Shown piece by piece: positions 22,798-35,500 of a DNA stretch of 64,000 nucleotides; the first letter of the stretch is position 1, and the number at the start of each line of letters is the position of its first letter. The DNA comes from Isoetes taiwanensis. Taxonomy: Eukaryota > Streptophyta > Lycopodiopsida > Isoetales > Isoetaceae. The position numbers and the translations under genes were made by a program. Below the pieces are notes generated by a model. That model was not told where the DNA came from. It worked only from the letters and a program-made list of their open reading frames with translations, and made no database searches. The stretch is taken from assembly GCA_021234155.1 (NCBI GenBank), contig JAJEKV010000015.1, forward strand, positions 3,694,852-3,758,851, given 5' to 3'.

Positions 22798-22916
22798 GTT
22801 GCCCCCTACGTGGCAACCCAAAAATTCTATTTTGTATAAAAAGCGTATTCGTAGGGTACAGGTCGTATATATAGGATATATACATTTCACGTTGAAAACA
22901 CAGGGCTCGACTGGAC
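22798..22916 (+). promoter_or_regulatory. Probable COX6A core promoter and 5' UTR
   Basis: A TATA-like word (TTTTGTATAAAAAG, about 22,831-22,844) lies about 80 bases before the COX6A start codon, leaving room for a short 5' UTR. Just upstream is an inverted repeat, GGTTGCC...GGCAACC (about 22,798-22,820). The assignment rests on position and sequence only. Confidence 0.45.
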
Positions 22917-24106
22917 ATGGCTTTAGCCGCTAGATTGCGTGTGGCCTCTTCCTTGAATCGTCTCTCCGTCGCTCCTACGCGCCAATTCGCCACGGCTACG
23001 GCATCTATTGCAAGTCATGATGCAGGTAACTTTTTTTTTTTCATCCAATTTCTGATTTGCGCAAATAGGGTTAGCATTATTGGAGTTCTTTGTCGTTAGA
23101 TCTAATCTCCTTAGCTCGTTTGTAGCTGGATAAGATGACAACTGAACTGATTAATACACAAAAAGTTACTCAAGTTATATTGTAGTCAAGTCATTTTCAC
23201 ATGTCTTTCTCCTTGAAATACTTATCTGACCTTGAAACAATGTTCATTTGGTTACAGAGGAGGCTAAGAAGTGGCGATTAATAACTGCTTGCGCTGTGGT
23301 TGCTTGTTTTGGACTTGGACTGAACGTGTTTTTGGGGCATGAAGAGCATCATGAGCACGAAAGACCTGTAAGAGTCTCTATGGGTTGTTAGTATGTATTA
23401 TATAGACATTAAGTGGTAAGCATCAATTTACAAAAACATTCTTAATGCTTGTTAGAGAAAGCAGAATAAAAGGCATACCTGCTGCCATGTATACTGATGA
23501 GCAGTATATCTTAAAGCCCACACATATGTCTATAGTTTGCATGCTTCTAAAGCAAAGTCGAGGAGGTGACCAGGAAGCATGGAAGAGGTGCCTGGGAAAG
23601 ATGAGATGATGCACACAGGAGAACACATAACATTCACTAATAGACTCTGCAAATTGTTAACCTTCATGTTAAACACCCGCGTAATTTTTTCCTTTGTATT
23701 ATGTCACATGTATAATGTTATTACCTAGACGAACTAAATCTTAGCTGGGGCAGTGAGCAACACCAAGCTGCTCAAGCTGCTTTTCAGATTTTTATATTTT
23801 TTATTTTGTTTTATGTGCCCTTTCTATGCAGAAGAATTGGCTAGTGATGTGCCGCAAATTCTTGTTCTTGTATTATCATGTAATTTTGGTTCTACATTAA
23901 ATGTTTCAAACATCCTTCTTCTCTAAATGGTGTATGGTTTCTTCAGGCATATCCTTACATGCACATTCGCAATAAGGAGTTCCCTTGGGGTAAATGTTAT
24001 CCATCTCTTTTTTGTCCATTCTTGATGCATATTGGAGATCTGACATGGCCTGTGGCATTTCTTCTTTCCAGGTCCGGATGGATTGTTTGAATATCATCAC
24101 CAATAA
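22917..24106 (+). CDS. COX6A: Cytochrome c oxidase subunit 6a, mitochondrial
   Basis: Four exons (22,917-23,025; 23,258-23,367; 23,947-23,989; 24,072-24,106) join in phase to 98 residues, the usual size for plant COX6a. This nuclear-encoded small subunit belongs to respiratory complex IV in the inner mitochondrial membrane. The first 30-odd residues are rich in Arg, Ala and Ser without acidic residues (MALAARLRVASSLNRL), as expected for a mitochondrial presequence. A single membrane span follows EEAKKWR (ITACAVVACFGLGLNVFL). The C-terminal half carries the family signature YPYMHIRNKEFPWGPDGLFE and ends YHHQ. Introns are GT-AG. The gene sits directly beside the plastid-DNA/LTR cluster but looks undamaged. 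Confidence 0.93.
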
Positions 24107-24109
24107 GAA

Positions 24110-24525
24110 TTTAAAATTGCATGATCATTCAAATAAATTCTTTGGCCTCCTGTAAAAACGGATGCTCATTACAGACTGGTTTCTGTGGCTCAAAATTTGG
24201 GTAATGCACTCAGATGTGTTTTATATAATGCCAAAAAGATAAAGAGACTAGGGGGGATATAAGCTGGCACTTGTTGTGTATCTGATACATTACTTAAAAA
24301 CGATTTTGGGCTCTGATGTCAAAATTGGTTTGTTTATGGAACTTCTTTCCCTCTAAGAAAACGTACGGCACTCATTTGTTTGTAAGTTTTGCTTGGGAAG
24401 CGTGAGGAATCATCTGATCACTTGGATGTCCCAACTAAAGCCTTTTCTGGCTGTTCAAACAATAAGTTAACAGACCAATGTTGAACAGAACAAAAATATG
24501 GAGACAATATTTCTCCAATCACAAG
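24110..24525. other. COX6A 3' flank
   Basis: Contains the presumed 3' UTR. No further gene was seen. Confidence 0.4.
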
Positions 24526-24609
24526 AGTAGTACATCAAGATCATGTGTGAATTGGAGACTTGGTGAAAGTAGTACATCAAGATCACGTGTGAATCGGAGA
24601 CTTGGTGAA
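24526..24609. repeat. Two-copy 42-bp tandem repeat
   Basis: The unit starting 'gtagtacatcaagatca' and ending 'gagacttggtgaaa' occurs twice in succession with only a few differences. Confidence 0.8.
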
Positions 24610-24914
24610 AGAAGTGGTGTTTTGAGGAAGGGGACACTTTCCTGACCAGAAAATTTCTCAAAAATTGCTCAGCCAGCAAGTTTTTTCTGGGGAGTTTATT
24701 GTCAGGAAAGTTTTCGCCGTAACTTACTACACCTAGAAGTATACACCTAGAAGTAACCCATCATTAATTTCTTGCACTAACTGGAAGCTTACAACACCTC
24801 AGAATTACCCCATCATCAATTTCTTGCAGTTTCTTGGAACAGCGCCAGTGAGTGAGATCAGATCAGATCTCAACGATCAATTTTTTAAAAGTTTTTTGAA
24901 GCATTGCAAGTGAA

Positions 24915-25035
24915 TGGCATCATGGTAAGATTCTAAATCAACAGAAGGCGATTAATCTAAAACTAGTAATCAATTTAAAATTGGCATCAGGTTAAGATTC
25001 CAAACAACAGAAGGCGATTAATCTAAAACTAGTAA
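24915..25035. repeat. Two-copy direct repeat
   Basis: The words 'aacagaaggcgattaatct' and 'aaaactagtaat' occur at about 24,938-24,970 and 25,006-25,035 in the same order, each preceded by a 'ggcatca-ggtaagatt'-like stretch. A segment of about 65 bases was duplicated. Confidence 0.7.
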
Positions 25036-25114
25036 TGGTTCATCTCAGACTCCTTTTTATAAATTCAATATAATAGAAACTAAGTTCAACATTGTTGGGC
25101 TATAATAGGTTTTT

Positions 25115-25850
25115 GTGTATTCGACAACCTTCCCCTTTCCTTTGTCTTTTGCTCTATCCCGCGTTTCTTTTTTTCATCATTCTCTTACTCATTTTTTTTC
25201 CTTTTCCCTTTTCTCTTTTTCCTATTTTCCCTACACGTCTTCTTTTTCCCTTGTCTTTTTTTTTTCTAACCCTCTTCTCCCTCCCTTCCATTTCCTTCCC
25301 TTTTCCTTTTTCTGATGGGCTTTTTCCCTTCCCTTTTCAGTCTTTCCCCTTTCTTCTTAATTTTTCGTGCCCTTTTTTCTTTTTCCTTTCCTCTTCACTT
25401 TCCTTTTCTCTTTCTCTTTCTTTTTTCCCATACCTCTTTTTTGTTTCTTTTTCCCAGTCTTTTTCATGTGCCCCGTTTCTTCCTTTCCCCACCCTCTTCC
25501 TCTTTATCCCATGCCCTCCGTTTTCTAATTTCTCTCTCCCTTTTTCTTGTACCCTTTTTCCTTTTCCTTCCCCCCTTTCCATCTCCCTTTTCATTTTCCT
25601 TACTTTTTTATCCTTTCTCTACCCTTTCCTTTTTTCTTGATCTTTTTCCCCTTTCCCTTCCCCCTTCCCGTTCCTTTTCTCTTTCCTTTTTCCTATGCCT
25701 TTTTCCATTTTTTTTTCCCACCTTTTTTACGTGTCCCCTTTCCTCCTTTCCTCACCCTCTTCCCCTTTTCTATTTTTCCTTTTCCTATTCCCCTTTTTCT
25801 TTTTTCTTTTTTCTTTTTCCATTTTCGCCATCATCTCTCATTAGTTAGGC
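25115..25850. repeat. Long polypyrimidine tract with loose ~250-bp periodicity
   Basis: About 735 bases are nearly all C and T on the plus strand. Similar blocks recur at about 25,228, 25,465 and 25,722 (an acgt-containing word, then 'ccctttcctcctttcc', then 'accctcttcc'), suggesting a diverged tandem unit near 250 bp. Open frames across it are artefacts of composition. Such tracts can form triplex DNA; that is general knowledge and not shown here. Confidence 0.8.
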
Positions 25851-25908
25851 TAGAACCTTCAGCTTTACAACTCCTAGCCCTCATCTCTCGTTAGTTAGGG
25901 TGAGATTG

Positions 25909-26619
25909 CACTACAACAGTTCTTGGTGTGGTAGTTCATGCCAACAAATCTGAAAGAGCCATTTTGCCAAACTCAAATTTCATTAGCGTCAATCAAGAGC
26001 GGTAGTTTAGGTTTGGGATTAGGCCGGGTTTAATGTATAATTCCAAAAAGCCCTTAGATTTTATCACAGGCAATTAAGAGACGAAGTTTAGGTTTGAGAT
26101 TAGGTTGACTTAAATGTATAATTGTCAAAAATGCCTTAGATTCCATCAACGGCAATTAAGAACCGCATTTTAGGTTTGGGATCAGGTTGGGTTTAATAAA
26201 TAATTGCGAAAAATGCCTCGGATTTCATCAGCGGCAATTTAGAACGGCAGGTTAGGTTTGGGATGAGGCTGGGTTTAATAAATAATTGCCAAAAATACCT
26301 CAAATTTCATTAGCTGCAATTAGGAGATGCAGTTTAGGATTGGAATTAGGCCGGGTTTAATGTATAACTGGCAAAAATGTTGCTTTAATTAATAGCAGAT
26401 GAGGGCTAAGACTTCCAAATTCAAGTGATAATGGTAAGTTTTAAATTAATTACCTTTCGTTCTGTGGAATCGCATCCGTAGCAATATTTTGGCAATTATA
26501 TATTAAACTCAAACTACTGCTCTTAGTTGCTGCTAATGGAATCTGAGTTCCTTGGACATTTTGCAAGATGGCTTTTCCATATTTATTGGCGTGAACTACC
26601 ACACCGAGCCTGCACAGTG
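25909..26619. mobile_element. Inverted-repeat element with internal ~82-bp tandem repeats
   Basis: It begins CACTACAACAG and its right end, reverse-complemented, begins CACTGTGCAGG. Both arms then read GGTGTGGTAGTTCA(T/C)GCCAA followed by a similar stretch of about 80 bases including GCCAT(T/C)TTGC. The interior holds about five units of a repeat of about 82 bp with 'ttaggtttgggat' and 'gggtttaat-taat(a)attgccaaaaatgcc'. The CACTA-like start hints at a CACTA-derived non-autonomous element, but I found no matching 3-bp target duplication, so the class is uncertain. No coding capacity. Confidence 0.6.
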
Positions 26620-28300
26620 CAGGGTTAGGTTACTTGGAATGAGCAGCTGGATGACCTCCGAAGGAACAGGATATGCAAAAAAGGGTATGTTGAATCCTAG
26701 CATGGCATAATTAACGGCCCGAAAAGCAATCTGCCATTCACTTACGTTATCCCCATCAGCTGCAACTGGGAACCAGTTGATGCTTTTTTCTCGGGTGCAG
26801 CCTAGCACCGCCAGTCATTCTGGAGGATCTGTTGATTGAACCAATGAAAGACCCAAACAACGATATTCTGGGGGAGAGTGCACGTCGTTCCTTTAGCTAA
26901 CCTCCTTCCTCATGTCCCACTCCCTTACTACCCCCATATCTCAACAAATTACGTATGTAAGCTTTGATTTGATTCATTTCTTGTCGTATTTGGTGTTTTG
27001 TACGTTCTTGGAGTCAAATAGTCAATTCGAGCAAAGCATTCTTACATTATGTTGAATAGGCATGTGCTTATTGCAAGAAAACTTAGATTTAAATAAAATT
27101 TGATTGAGCCCTCTTTGCAGATGTGAACAAATTTTGTTGTTGGCGGTGCCGCTAAAGCACCGCCCAAATCCTGCACGCATAAGTTTTACCTGAAAAAACA
27201 AACAGCTTAGAATCTCTCAGGTGTTAAAAATTAAGAGAATGAAGCGGATTTTCTTTTTTCTACATATAGAAGAAGGTTCTAATTTTTTGGTTTGGTTGTT
27301 GGTCAGGCGAATGTGGGCGAAGGAAAGTAGGAGGGCCTTGATTTTGTTCAACACGTAGGACCTAAATGGTAGTGTGATAAATGGTAGTGTGAGGGTGAAG
27401 ATGCATCCATATGGCAAATGCCTTTCAACAATTGGTAAGGAGGGTCTAGGTTGTGTGAGTGTTAGTATGATGAATGGAGGATTTACGAAGTAGTGAGCAG
27501 GGGCGTTTGGTAAAGGATGGATATCGAAAATCCACAAACTTATGTCACTTTATCCAGGTAACTATTCCCCATTTTGTTCTTCCAAACACATCATAGCTAG
27601 GCTTTGACCTCTTCGGCTATTAAGGAATCGATTCACACTTTACTTGATTTTGATACTTCTCGCTGCACTTACATTTTTCATCTGCAATTGTTGTTTTCTT
27701 TTTTTCGTATTTTTGCATGCATCCAAATCGAGCATTTGAATTTCTTTTGTTGCAATCTTATCAAGAAAACTTTTTGCCTTTATTTGTTTGGAGGTATGTT
27801 CTTTTTGGGTTGTCTGAAGGGCAAACCTAGGTAAGCTTATGGAGTTTCTAGAATATGCTGCGGATATATGTTATGATTCAGCGCTCCCAAAACAAAACCC
27901 AAGGCAATCCTACGAAAATCGGGATCTCAACAACCAGTGCGATCACACTCTGCCTAGAAAGGCTAACACAGAGGGCACGATACGCAAACTGACATAAACT
28001 TGCATTGATCAAGAAGCTACTCGTTCCTATTCTAACAAATTAACAAAATCTTTTGTAACGAATTTTGGACTTACCTGACTATAGTGACTATACGTATGAT
28101 ACACGATACACGTATGATGGTGACACTTGTCACCCATCAAACTACTTAGCTAACCATTAACGCTTTAGTTTACTAACTCCTTGATTTCTGGCCATTGGTC
28201 GCTGGAATATTCTGTGCTCTATGAGAAATCAAGGGCCATTAAATTTTTCGTCACTAAAACGCCTGCCATTTCCAATGGTCCAAAAGCAATACATGGTTAG
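26620..28300. other. Spacer without supported genes
   Basis: No conserved coding was found in any frame. Open frames such as 27,217-27,537 (minus) and 27,604-27,834 (plus) resemble nothing I know and have no splice context. Confidence 0.4.
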
Positions 28301-28303
28301 AAG

Positions 28304-28329
28304 GAAAAAAAAAAAAAAAAAAAAAAAAA
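28304..28329. repeat. Poly(A) run
   Basis: A run of about 25 A residues. No retroposed gene is recognisable immediately upstream. Confidence 0.8.
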
Positions 28330-28404
28330 CCCTGGCAAAGGGCGCTCACCTCTTTGGAATCAACGATTTGCGGCGTGCCTTCTACATGCAAAGGCTGCTC
28401 CGAT

Positions 28405-28572
28405 CCAGGCAAAAAACCCAATAATCACCGCTGTATCCACACTCTCAATCTCCATCTGCCGGACTGCTAAAGAACCCAATAATCACCGTTGTATCCACCA
28501 CACTCTCAATCTCCATCTGTCGAGCATGCAAATAACTCTCAATCTCCATCTGCCGAGCATGCAAATAACTCT
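28405..28572. repeat. Short tandem repeats
   Basis: Two nested repeats are visible. The stretch 'aacccaataatcaccg-tgtatccac' occurs twice, and 'ctcaatctccatctg' occurs three times, twice followed by 'cgagcatgcaaataactct'. Confidence 0.75.
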
Positions 28573-29589
28573 GAATAACCATCCAGAGAATTCAATATCC
28601 GCTTCTGGGTTGTGCATCCTCTGTTCCTCTGTTCTTCGATTGCCCATAGACATATGAAGATGAGGAGGCTGCAATCGAATCCAAGCAAGAAGAAACAAAC
28701 GAAATGGGAAGAGGTTGGTCGCGATGATCCGCAATTCAGAAGATCCGCCATACAAGCCTCCCATCCATGCCCATGCCTGCTCAAAAAAAAAAACCTGCAT
28801 GCTTTCTTATCCTTCTATTCTCAAACCATGTCTTAGCCGATTTTTGCAATGCTCAAGCCAACAAGCACCCCATTTTTGGATTTATCGGCCAAACAAGCAG
28901 CTCAAACAAGCTAAGAAACATGCTTCCTCTACGATTTTTCATACAATACCCAGCCAAAATCTAGGCCCAACCTTCGGTGAGATACCCTCCCCAAATACCA
29001 AACAAAATAATAGAACATTATCCAACACAAACTAGTTCTTCAAGACACCACAATCGCAAACGCAAGGCTAAGAAAGTATGAGAGAGTATCAAAAACGCAA
29101 GTTCCTTTCAATTTGATATTCAAAACAAAGAGAGAAGATTAAAAGGACCAAGATTACACCAATAAGCTGATTCTGGTAACGTGAGAAATGGAACCAAGTA
29201 CCAACATTGCAATTTAGTATTTCAGCAGAATCTCTTGAGTTGGCATTCAATAGTTCTCTATTTGAATACCTCAACTCCAAAGCAAGTAATGTTGACAAAG
29301 AGTAATTCCTCCCATTATTTTGATGGCCACGAGAAAAAATAAAAGTAACCTCATGGCACCAAAATCTAGGTCTAGTACAATGTCTAGTACAATGTAGTTT
29401 CGCCTGCATGCTTGGTTTCTGTAACCTGATAGCCTAGATGATCTGTCTGACTTCTCTTGGTTGGGAGCATACAAGGAATATTCCAATCCATAATTTTTGC
29501 TCTTTTCACTCCCAACGAAATGCAGGCAACAACGAATACTACTCTATTTGGTTTATTATACAAATATATTTACAAAAATTGGCGGGCTA

Positions 29590-32500
29590 TCATCTTACCT
29601 TAGCCACGACGTCTGGAACCTCAATGTCATCTCCACTTTCATCTGTACATGTAATGGAAAATGTTAATTTGTTTTCATTTGTGGGTATTACAACCTTGCC
29701 AACGGTTGTCACTAAGTCGAGCAATGTCAACTGCATCCTGTCTTGTCGCTTCTTTAAAGGCAGAAATTCAGCATATAGAAGACTTTTTCCATGGGACATC
29801 ATCGTGATCTGCATGAAAATCAGATAGAAACGTTATGCAGAATCATCATTTCAAGACATCACACAGACAGACTATCTATCTGGCAATTATCTTCTAGTCA
29901 TATGAGCAGAAGAATTACAAGCAGTGTATCTTCTAACAAACAACATGACTTCTCACCTCGAGACCTTGTTGCAGTCGGAATTCAGACAGAAACCCTTCTA
30001 AAGTTACTCCATTACAGTCCATTTCAAATCTATCCCAAAGGGTCCATGTCAGTGGTCCACCTACTGCTCTTGGAACCTGTCATATGCATCGCATGGACTT
30101 GTCAATAAACAGACAGCCCATCATTCATTTCTATTGAACTGAATCTTAATATAGCAGAGAGAGCCATCATGATACATACAATATGTTCAGCTGCTTTGGT
30201 AGGTTGCGCAGAACAAAATAGAGGAACTGATAAGTTAAAATATGAATGCCTGTAGTCTTCCAATGCCTTCTCCTGCAGCAACTTGTAAACCTCGAGGCAC
30301 ATCATCCCACCAATTACGGATGCACTTGTAACAATTGCCGGTATTGCACGGCCTCCAATAAGCCTTGCCTGTTATTATCATCTTAGACAGGTTAATATAA
30401 AAGAAAAACATTAAAAGTCAACCAACAGTTACAGTGAGACTTGAAGACAAACATAGGCTTGTCTTCAAGTCATTGAGTACCCATTGAGTACCCAAATGTG
30501 TTAGTAGAATAAAAGCAAGACTTGTCGTGGAAACGGCTCAAACAAGAACGAATAGATCTTGAAGGTGGGTTAATTATTGGCATATGCAGTGAGATGCCAT
30601 GGTTGGGGGAATTGTTTGTGCATGGTGACATGATGCCATGTGAATTAACAGGAAGCTACGTAGCAGTTACCTGGAGTTTATCGGCCAATGGGATGCCATA
30701 GTTATAAGCACGTAAATTTGCAGCAGCTGCTACAAATTCCACATGAAAGTTGCTCTCGTCATCTTTCTCAAATTCAATAGGCGTTAAACGATACCCCTGA
30801 ACACAAATCCAAAAAATATAGTTAATATCTTTACACGCATAATGGAAAAACAGAAGAAAGTTATATAGAAAATTACCACTAGCATTGATGGTGCTGGAAG
30901 TTCCTTTAGAATTGATTCACATGCATAGGCGATGTCATTATCATCACCATTTGCACGTCCCCGCCGTTGAGCAGATGTACGAAGCTCATTATCAGTTGTC
31001 GCTATCTTCACACCTTCCTGTAAATAGAGCATAACATTGACATCAACAAGAAAAACAAGGAAAGAACCATGGTAGACATTGTCAAAGTTACCTTCGGTTC
31101 AAAATGAGGTATCGCCATACTTTCAAGAATGTCCATAAAAAAGGTAGGATCCCGACATCCCTTTAGACCATAGACTGTTGCTTGCAGATTCGCTGCTGCA
31201 ATAACAAAATCCATGTGCAGTGGATTTGAAGCTTGAAAATTCAGAGGGCTTGGTATCCTTTTAGTTCCACTCCAGAATGGGGCACCAGCAGTGGTTACCA
31301 TGCCAGGGGGAAAGTTGAACAGCAACTACAGGAATACAGCACAATTATATATACATATACATACATATACATACATTCACAGGTACACACACTTCTATAT
31401 AAAAAGAATGACGTTTTAAACAAGAAATATCTAAGTGCAGCCTTTACTATTGGTATGAAGGCGAACATAACAGCATAAAGGAAGGCATCTATAGGGCAAA
31501 AAATGAAGAAATATCCCTCGTAGACAATGTACCAGTAAAGTCTATGAATACTCCAGTAAAGTGGTAAGATAGAATCTTGCATTGAATAAAAGCTTATAGC
31601 ACTTGTCGAATGTAAAGGAGCTACTTTGAAGAAATAAGTATTTAACATCACAGAAGCAGTTTGGTTGCAGAAAAGAATTCAGTAGGAGCTTCACTTAGAT
31701 GTGAACCCAGTAGCATGTCTTGAAGACAAAAAATTTTATTCAAAATCATGACAAACATCTAAGAATGTAGCATCATAAGACACCTAACAGAACAAACAGA
31801 TCAGCTGTGCACACCTGTTTAATGCTGTTTGAGAATAGTTCTTCAAATTGAAAGCGTGCCCACTGAACGCATGCATCAAAACTGATAGGAAAATAAGGAA
31901 GTGTCATATTCTTGAAAGCAAAATGTATGAGGCAAAGGCAATAATCAGCCTGTACTTGAGAATGAATGAAAAAGGAAGCTCTCCCTCGACAAAATGAGGA
32001 AATGCATATACTTGGAAGTTCACCTCAGTGGCCTCTGTCGTACAAGAGCATCACATAATGTTTCGAGGATAGGAAGCTGCGAGGAAGATGCTTTCTTTAA
32101 TGAATCCTGGAATTCACGGCTAGAGAGATAAGAGTTCACATCAAGTGGGCGTTGCTTGAAAAGCGCCTCAAATGTTTCAACTGCCCACTGAAGTGCATGC
32201 TCGGTTGCATATGGAAAATTCTTCAGTGTGCAAATAGGGACCTCCTTATGCTCTGGAGCATCACGTGTTGAGGCATACATCTCAGACTTGAATGGTACAA
32301 ACACCTGCACAAAATAATGAAGTCAGAGGATAGTAGATAATTGTTCCTTGTGACATGTAATTGAATGCCACAAAGAATATCATTGAAATTTAGAAAGTGC
32401 TGGCCACTTTTTTAGAAACGTGCAATTCAAGGTTACTAACTGTTGTAATATGTTTTAAGGAACTTACCCACTTAAGATACATCGCACATGGAAATGACTT

Positions 32501-35500
32501 GTAGCTAACAGCAAAAACGAATTTAGAACTACATTCAATAAATTCTGGAATTGCATTGAAGAAATAAGAATATGATGTCTTCTTTATCATCTGCATGTGA
32601 AGTACTACTGCCACTGTCCATTCAATGGAATGTGACTGCCACATAAGTGGCTTTAGTGTGTAGTCCTCATATCAGCCTCCACACACCTTGTGAAGATAAC
32701 TGAGTTTCATTCTCATCCAATTTGAGGACATCTATTTCATCCGGATGCAGACAACAATGTGGTATTGATCGGTCATAAAAATGGCCTAAGTACTTAAGGA
32801 AGTACCTGCATGTTTGGTGATTTCTGATCTTGGAAGTATAGTAACAGGGCTAGACGTTTCCAGCAATCCCATCACCTTAGAATTGCTCAGCTTCAAAGTT
32901 CTTGCCAAAAGCAAACCTTGCTGGCAAAGGCTATTCTCGAATTACCATCTAATTGGACAGCAGAAAGGATATCAACGCACAGCAATGACTTGGCCATTGA
33001 ATACCCAATCTTTAAAACGATGATGATATCTGACTCTGCAGATGGGCAGTTTTTGAAAGCTTCTAACCTGCAAGCCGGCTGGCAAGACAAACATGCCTAA
33101 AAGAAAAGATCAGGCAGACTTAATTGGTTGTCTTCAAAACTGTGTTACACATGCAAAAGATGGAAGGGCAGCTTGAGGATGGAGAAGATGGAATGCTCTT
33201 AGATGTTGAGAGTTGCTGTATTTATGGGTCTTCCATAGACATTAATAAACCCTTCCTTCCTTCCTTCCTTCCTTCCTTCCTTCCTACAGCTCAGATCATA
33301 TATGGGAAAGATGATCAATCTAGATAGCATTAAGAAAATAGAAAATAATCGTGATCACAGAACATGACCAACAAGTGTACATGTTGCTAGATCAACATCA
33401 AGGTGGTACTTATAACGGGAAATCCAACACTAATGTAACGTGCCAATGCTGATGTAGCAGCTATATTGTGAACGTTAAAACAAGCTTCACATAGGCCATG
33501 TCTGGGGAATCCCCATGAAAGAGATATACCCTACTTCTTTCAAGCTAAAATAATGAACGAAGACAAATAAGAAAAACACCTCAGATCTCTTCTAATTAAG
33601 CACGTTCACTCTCTCCCTTAAGCTGGATTTTGGTCCTGCCCAATTTACCCTGTCACCTGAACCTTATCAAGAACAAAATTCATATTTTCCTCGCCATTGA
33701 ATTGTTGATTGATCATCACAGTACAGTCATGGAATGCTTTCTATATAAAGGCTCATGGTTCGCTTATCTATCACTACAAGATGAAAGGAACAATTGTCTT
33801 GCCTGCACACTTCCTTTGGTTCCATGCTTGCCACCATCAATCATTGGTCTGCGATAAAAGACACACCGCATATCCATGTATAGTCTTGATGAAGATGTAT
33901 CCACAGCAGAGAAAACACCTGCATTGGAATCCATACAACCCATGCAAGGTGTGCTTTAGAACAAATGAGTTTCTGCAAATAAAATTGGGTTATAGTTTTT
34001 GCAATTTGATGAATGGAATAGAATACGAACATCTAAATTGGTTGACTCCTCTACCCCACAACGAACATCTAAATTGGACATCCATAATGTTTTACTAAAG
34101 ATGCACAAACAAAGACACAGGAAATAGATGACCGATTCACAGAAGCTTTACAATAGTGTAATAGCAAAGCCAAGAAAGATTGTCAAAGACGCCCAATTTT
34201 TGAGGCATAACTCAGCTTGAGCCTTACATTGCTGGTGATATCAACACGTGGAGAATTGAAAATAAAGCTATGGCCTGGCTAAATAAAAATACTACAGTCA
34301 CAAAAGTACCTTATTAAGATTGACGCAGACCAGAACGCATAACATTCCCTACGCATGCCAGTAACTCAAGCAGTGTTTACATGGACCAAAAAAGGTCTGC
34401 AATCTAGCTCTTTCAAAAGAGAACTCTACTTAAACTGCTGGTCAAGAAATAGCATGCCAAACAGTCATTGGACGTGCAATTAAGAATAGTGTTCTTGTAC
34501 CAGTTAACCCCTCGAAAAATGATGAATCGAATATCTGCTCAGATTCTGGACCAAACTTTTCCTGCAACGCAAGGACATGTGCTGCAGGATTGATTTTGCG
34601 CATCGCTCTTGCTGCACATGGTGTCTTTGGTTTTCCAATATCATCCATGTGGAAAAGGACTTGAGTAGGCAAGTTGGCCTTTGAAACCATATCCATGTCA
34701 GTAACAACGATCCTGCCACTTGGGCTGCATCCAGCTCCCATTAAGCTTAAGTTTTTCAGAACCTCAGATCCTATTCCTCCTGCACCAACCACCAACCACT
34801 GCATCCACAACAAAAAGACAATACTATCCACCATAAGATTACATAAACAGTTCATTAACAGGTGTAATATAATGTGTACTATAGCTGCAAATCAACTAGA
34901 AGCTTAGACCACTACTATGAAATGGCAACAAGCCAGGAGAACAGTTTACTGATGCCTACAGAAATCAGAGGATCTATGGGACTAGAAGTATGCTCAGAAT
35001 GAGCTGGAAAGAAGCATAGTTCATATGCTTATGAAGCGTCATCCCAGTTTGGGGACAATGCATAATCTGCCTGGTACCTTCATCAGTATTCATTCCTAGA
35101 CACAATTTCTTCTGGATATATGCAAGAAATCAAGGTTCCAAAACAGAAGAACAAAGAAACAGCGAAAAGCATATTTATCTTTTTGTCCTTGAATAGTATT
35201 TTCATGTATTTCCCCCTTTGCATGTAAAAGTTCAAACCGGCACTTCAGTATAAAAGTCAAGAATCATTGTTTTTCCTCTAAGTCATAAACAGGACTTGTC
35301 AAGCACAAACTTTGACAGCTTGGCCTCTCCTATACTCTCATTAAAATCACCATTACATTTTTTACACTAATGAAGGAACCAAAAAAGTATTACCTGTGTG
35401 CTTTCAAGTCTCTTTTGAAAATCTTTACCGAAGACAGTTGTTTGCGGACCATATCGTGATCCCTTAGAAGCTCTCTCTTCTAAAGACGGAAGTTTTGCAG

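Noticed and set aside
25092-25848. Open frames of up to 182 codons rich in Phe, Pro, Ser and Leu
   Set aside because: They arise from an almost pure C/T tract, which rarely makes stop codons. No start context or domain is visible.
27217-27834. Two open frames near 27.2-27.8 kb as small genes
   Set aside because: AT-rich, no conserved motif, no splice or promoter context.
32817-33090. Minus-strand open stretch inside an E1 intron (reading [18 protein letters not shown]) as an extra exon
   Set aside because: It matches no part of E1, and the flanking exons already join in phase without it.
32305-34500. Apparent absence of the E1 exon carrying the ATP-site Asp and KPLLESGTLG region, suggesting a pseudogene
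   Set aside because: The exon is present at 33,918-33,803 in diverged form ([15 protein letters not shown] ... [11 protein letters not shown]). It has exactly the length needed to keep phase; I first missed it because its donor is GC.
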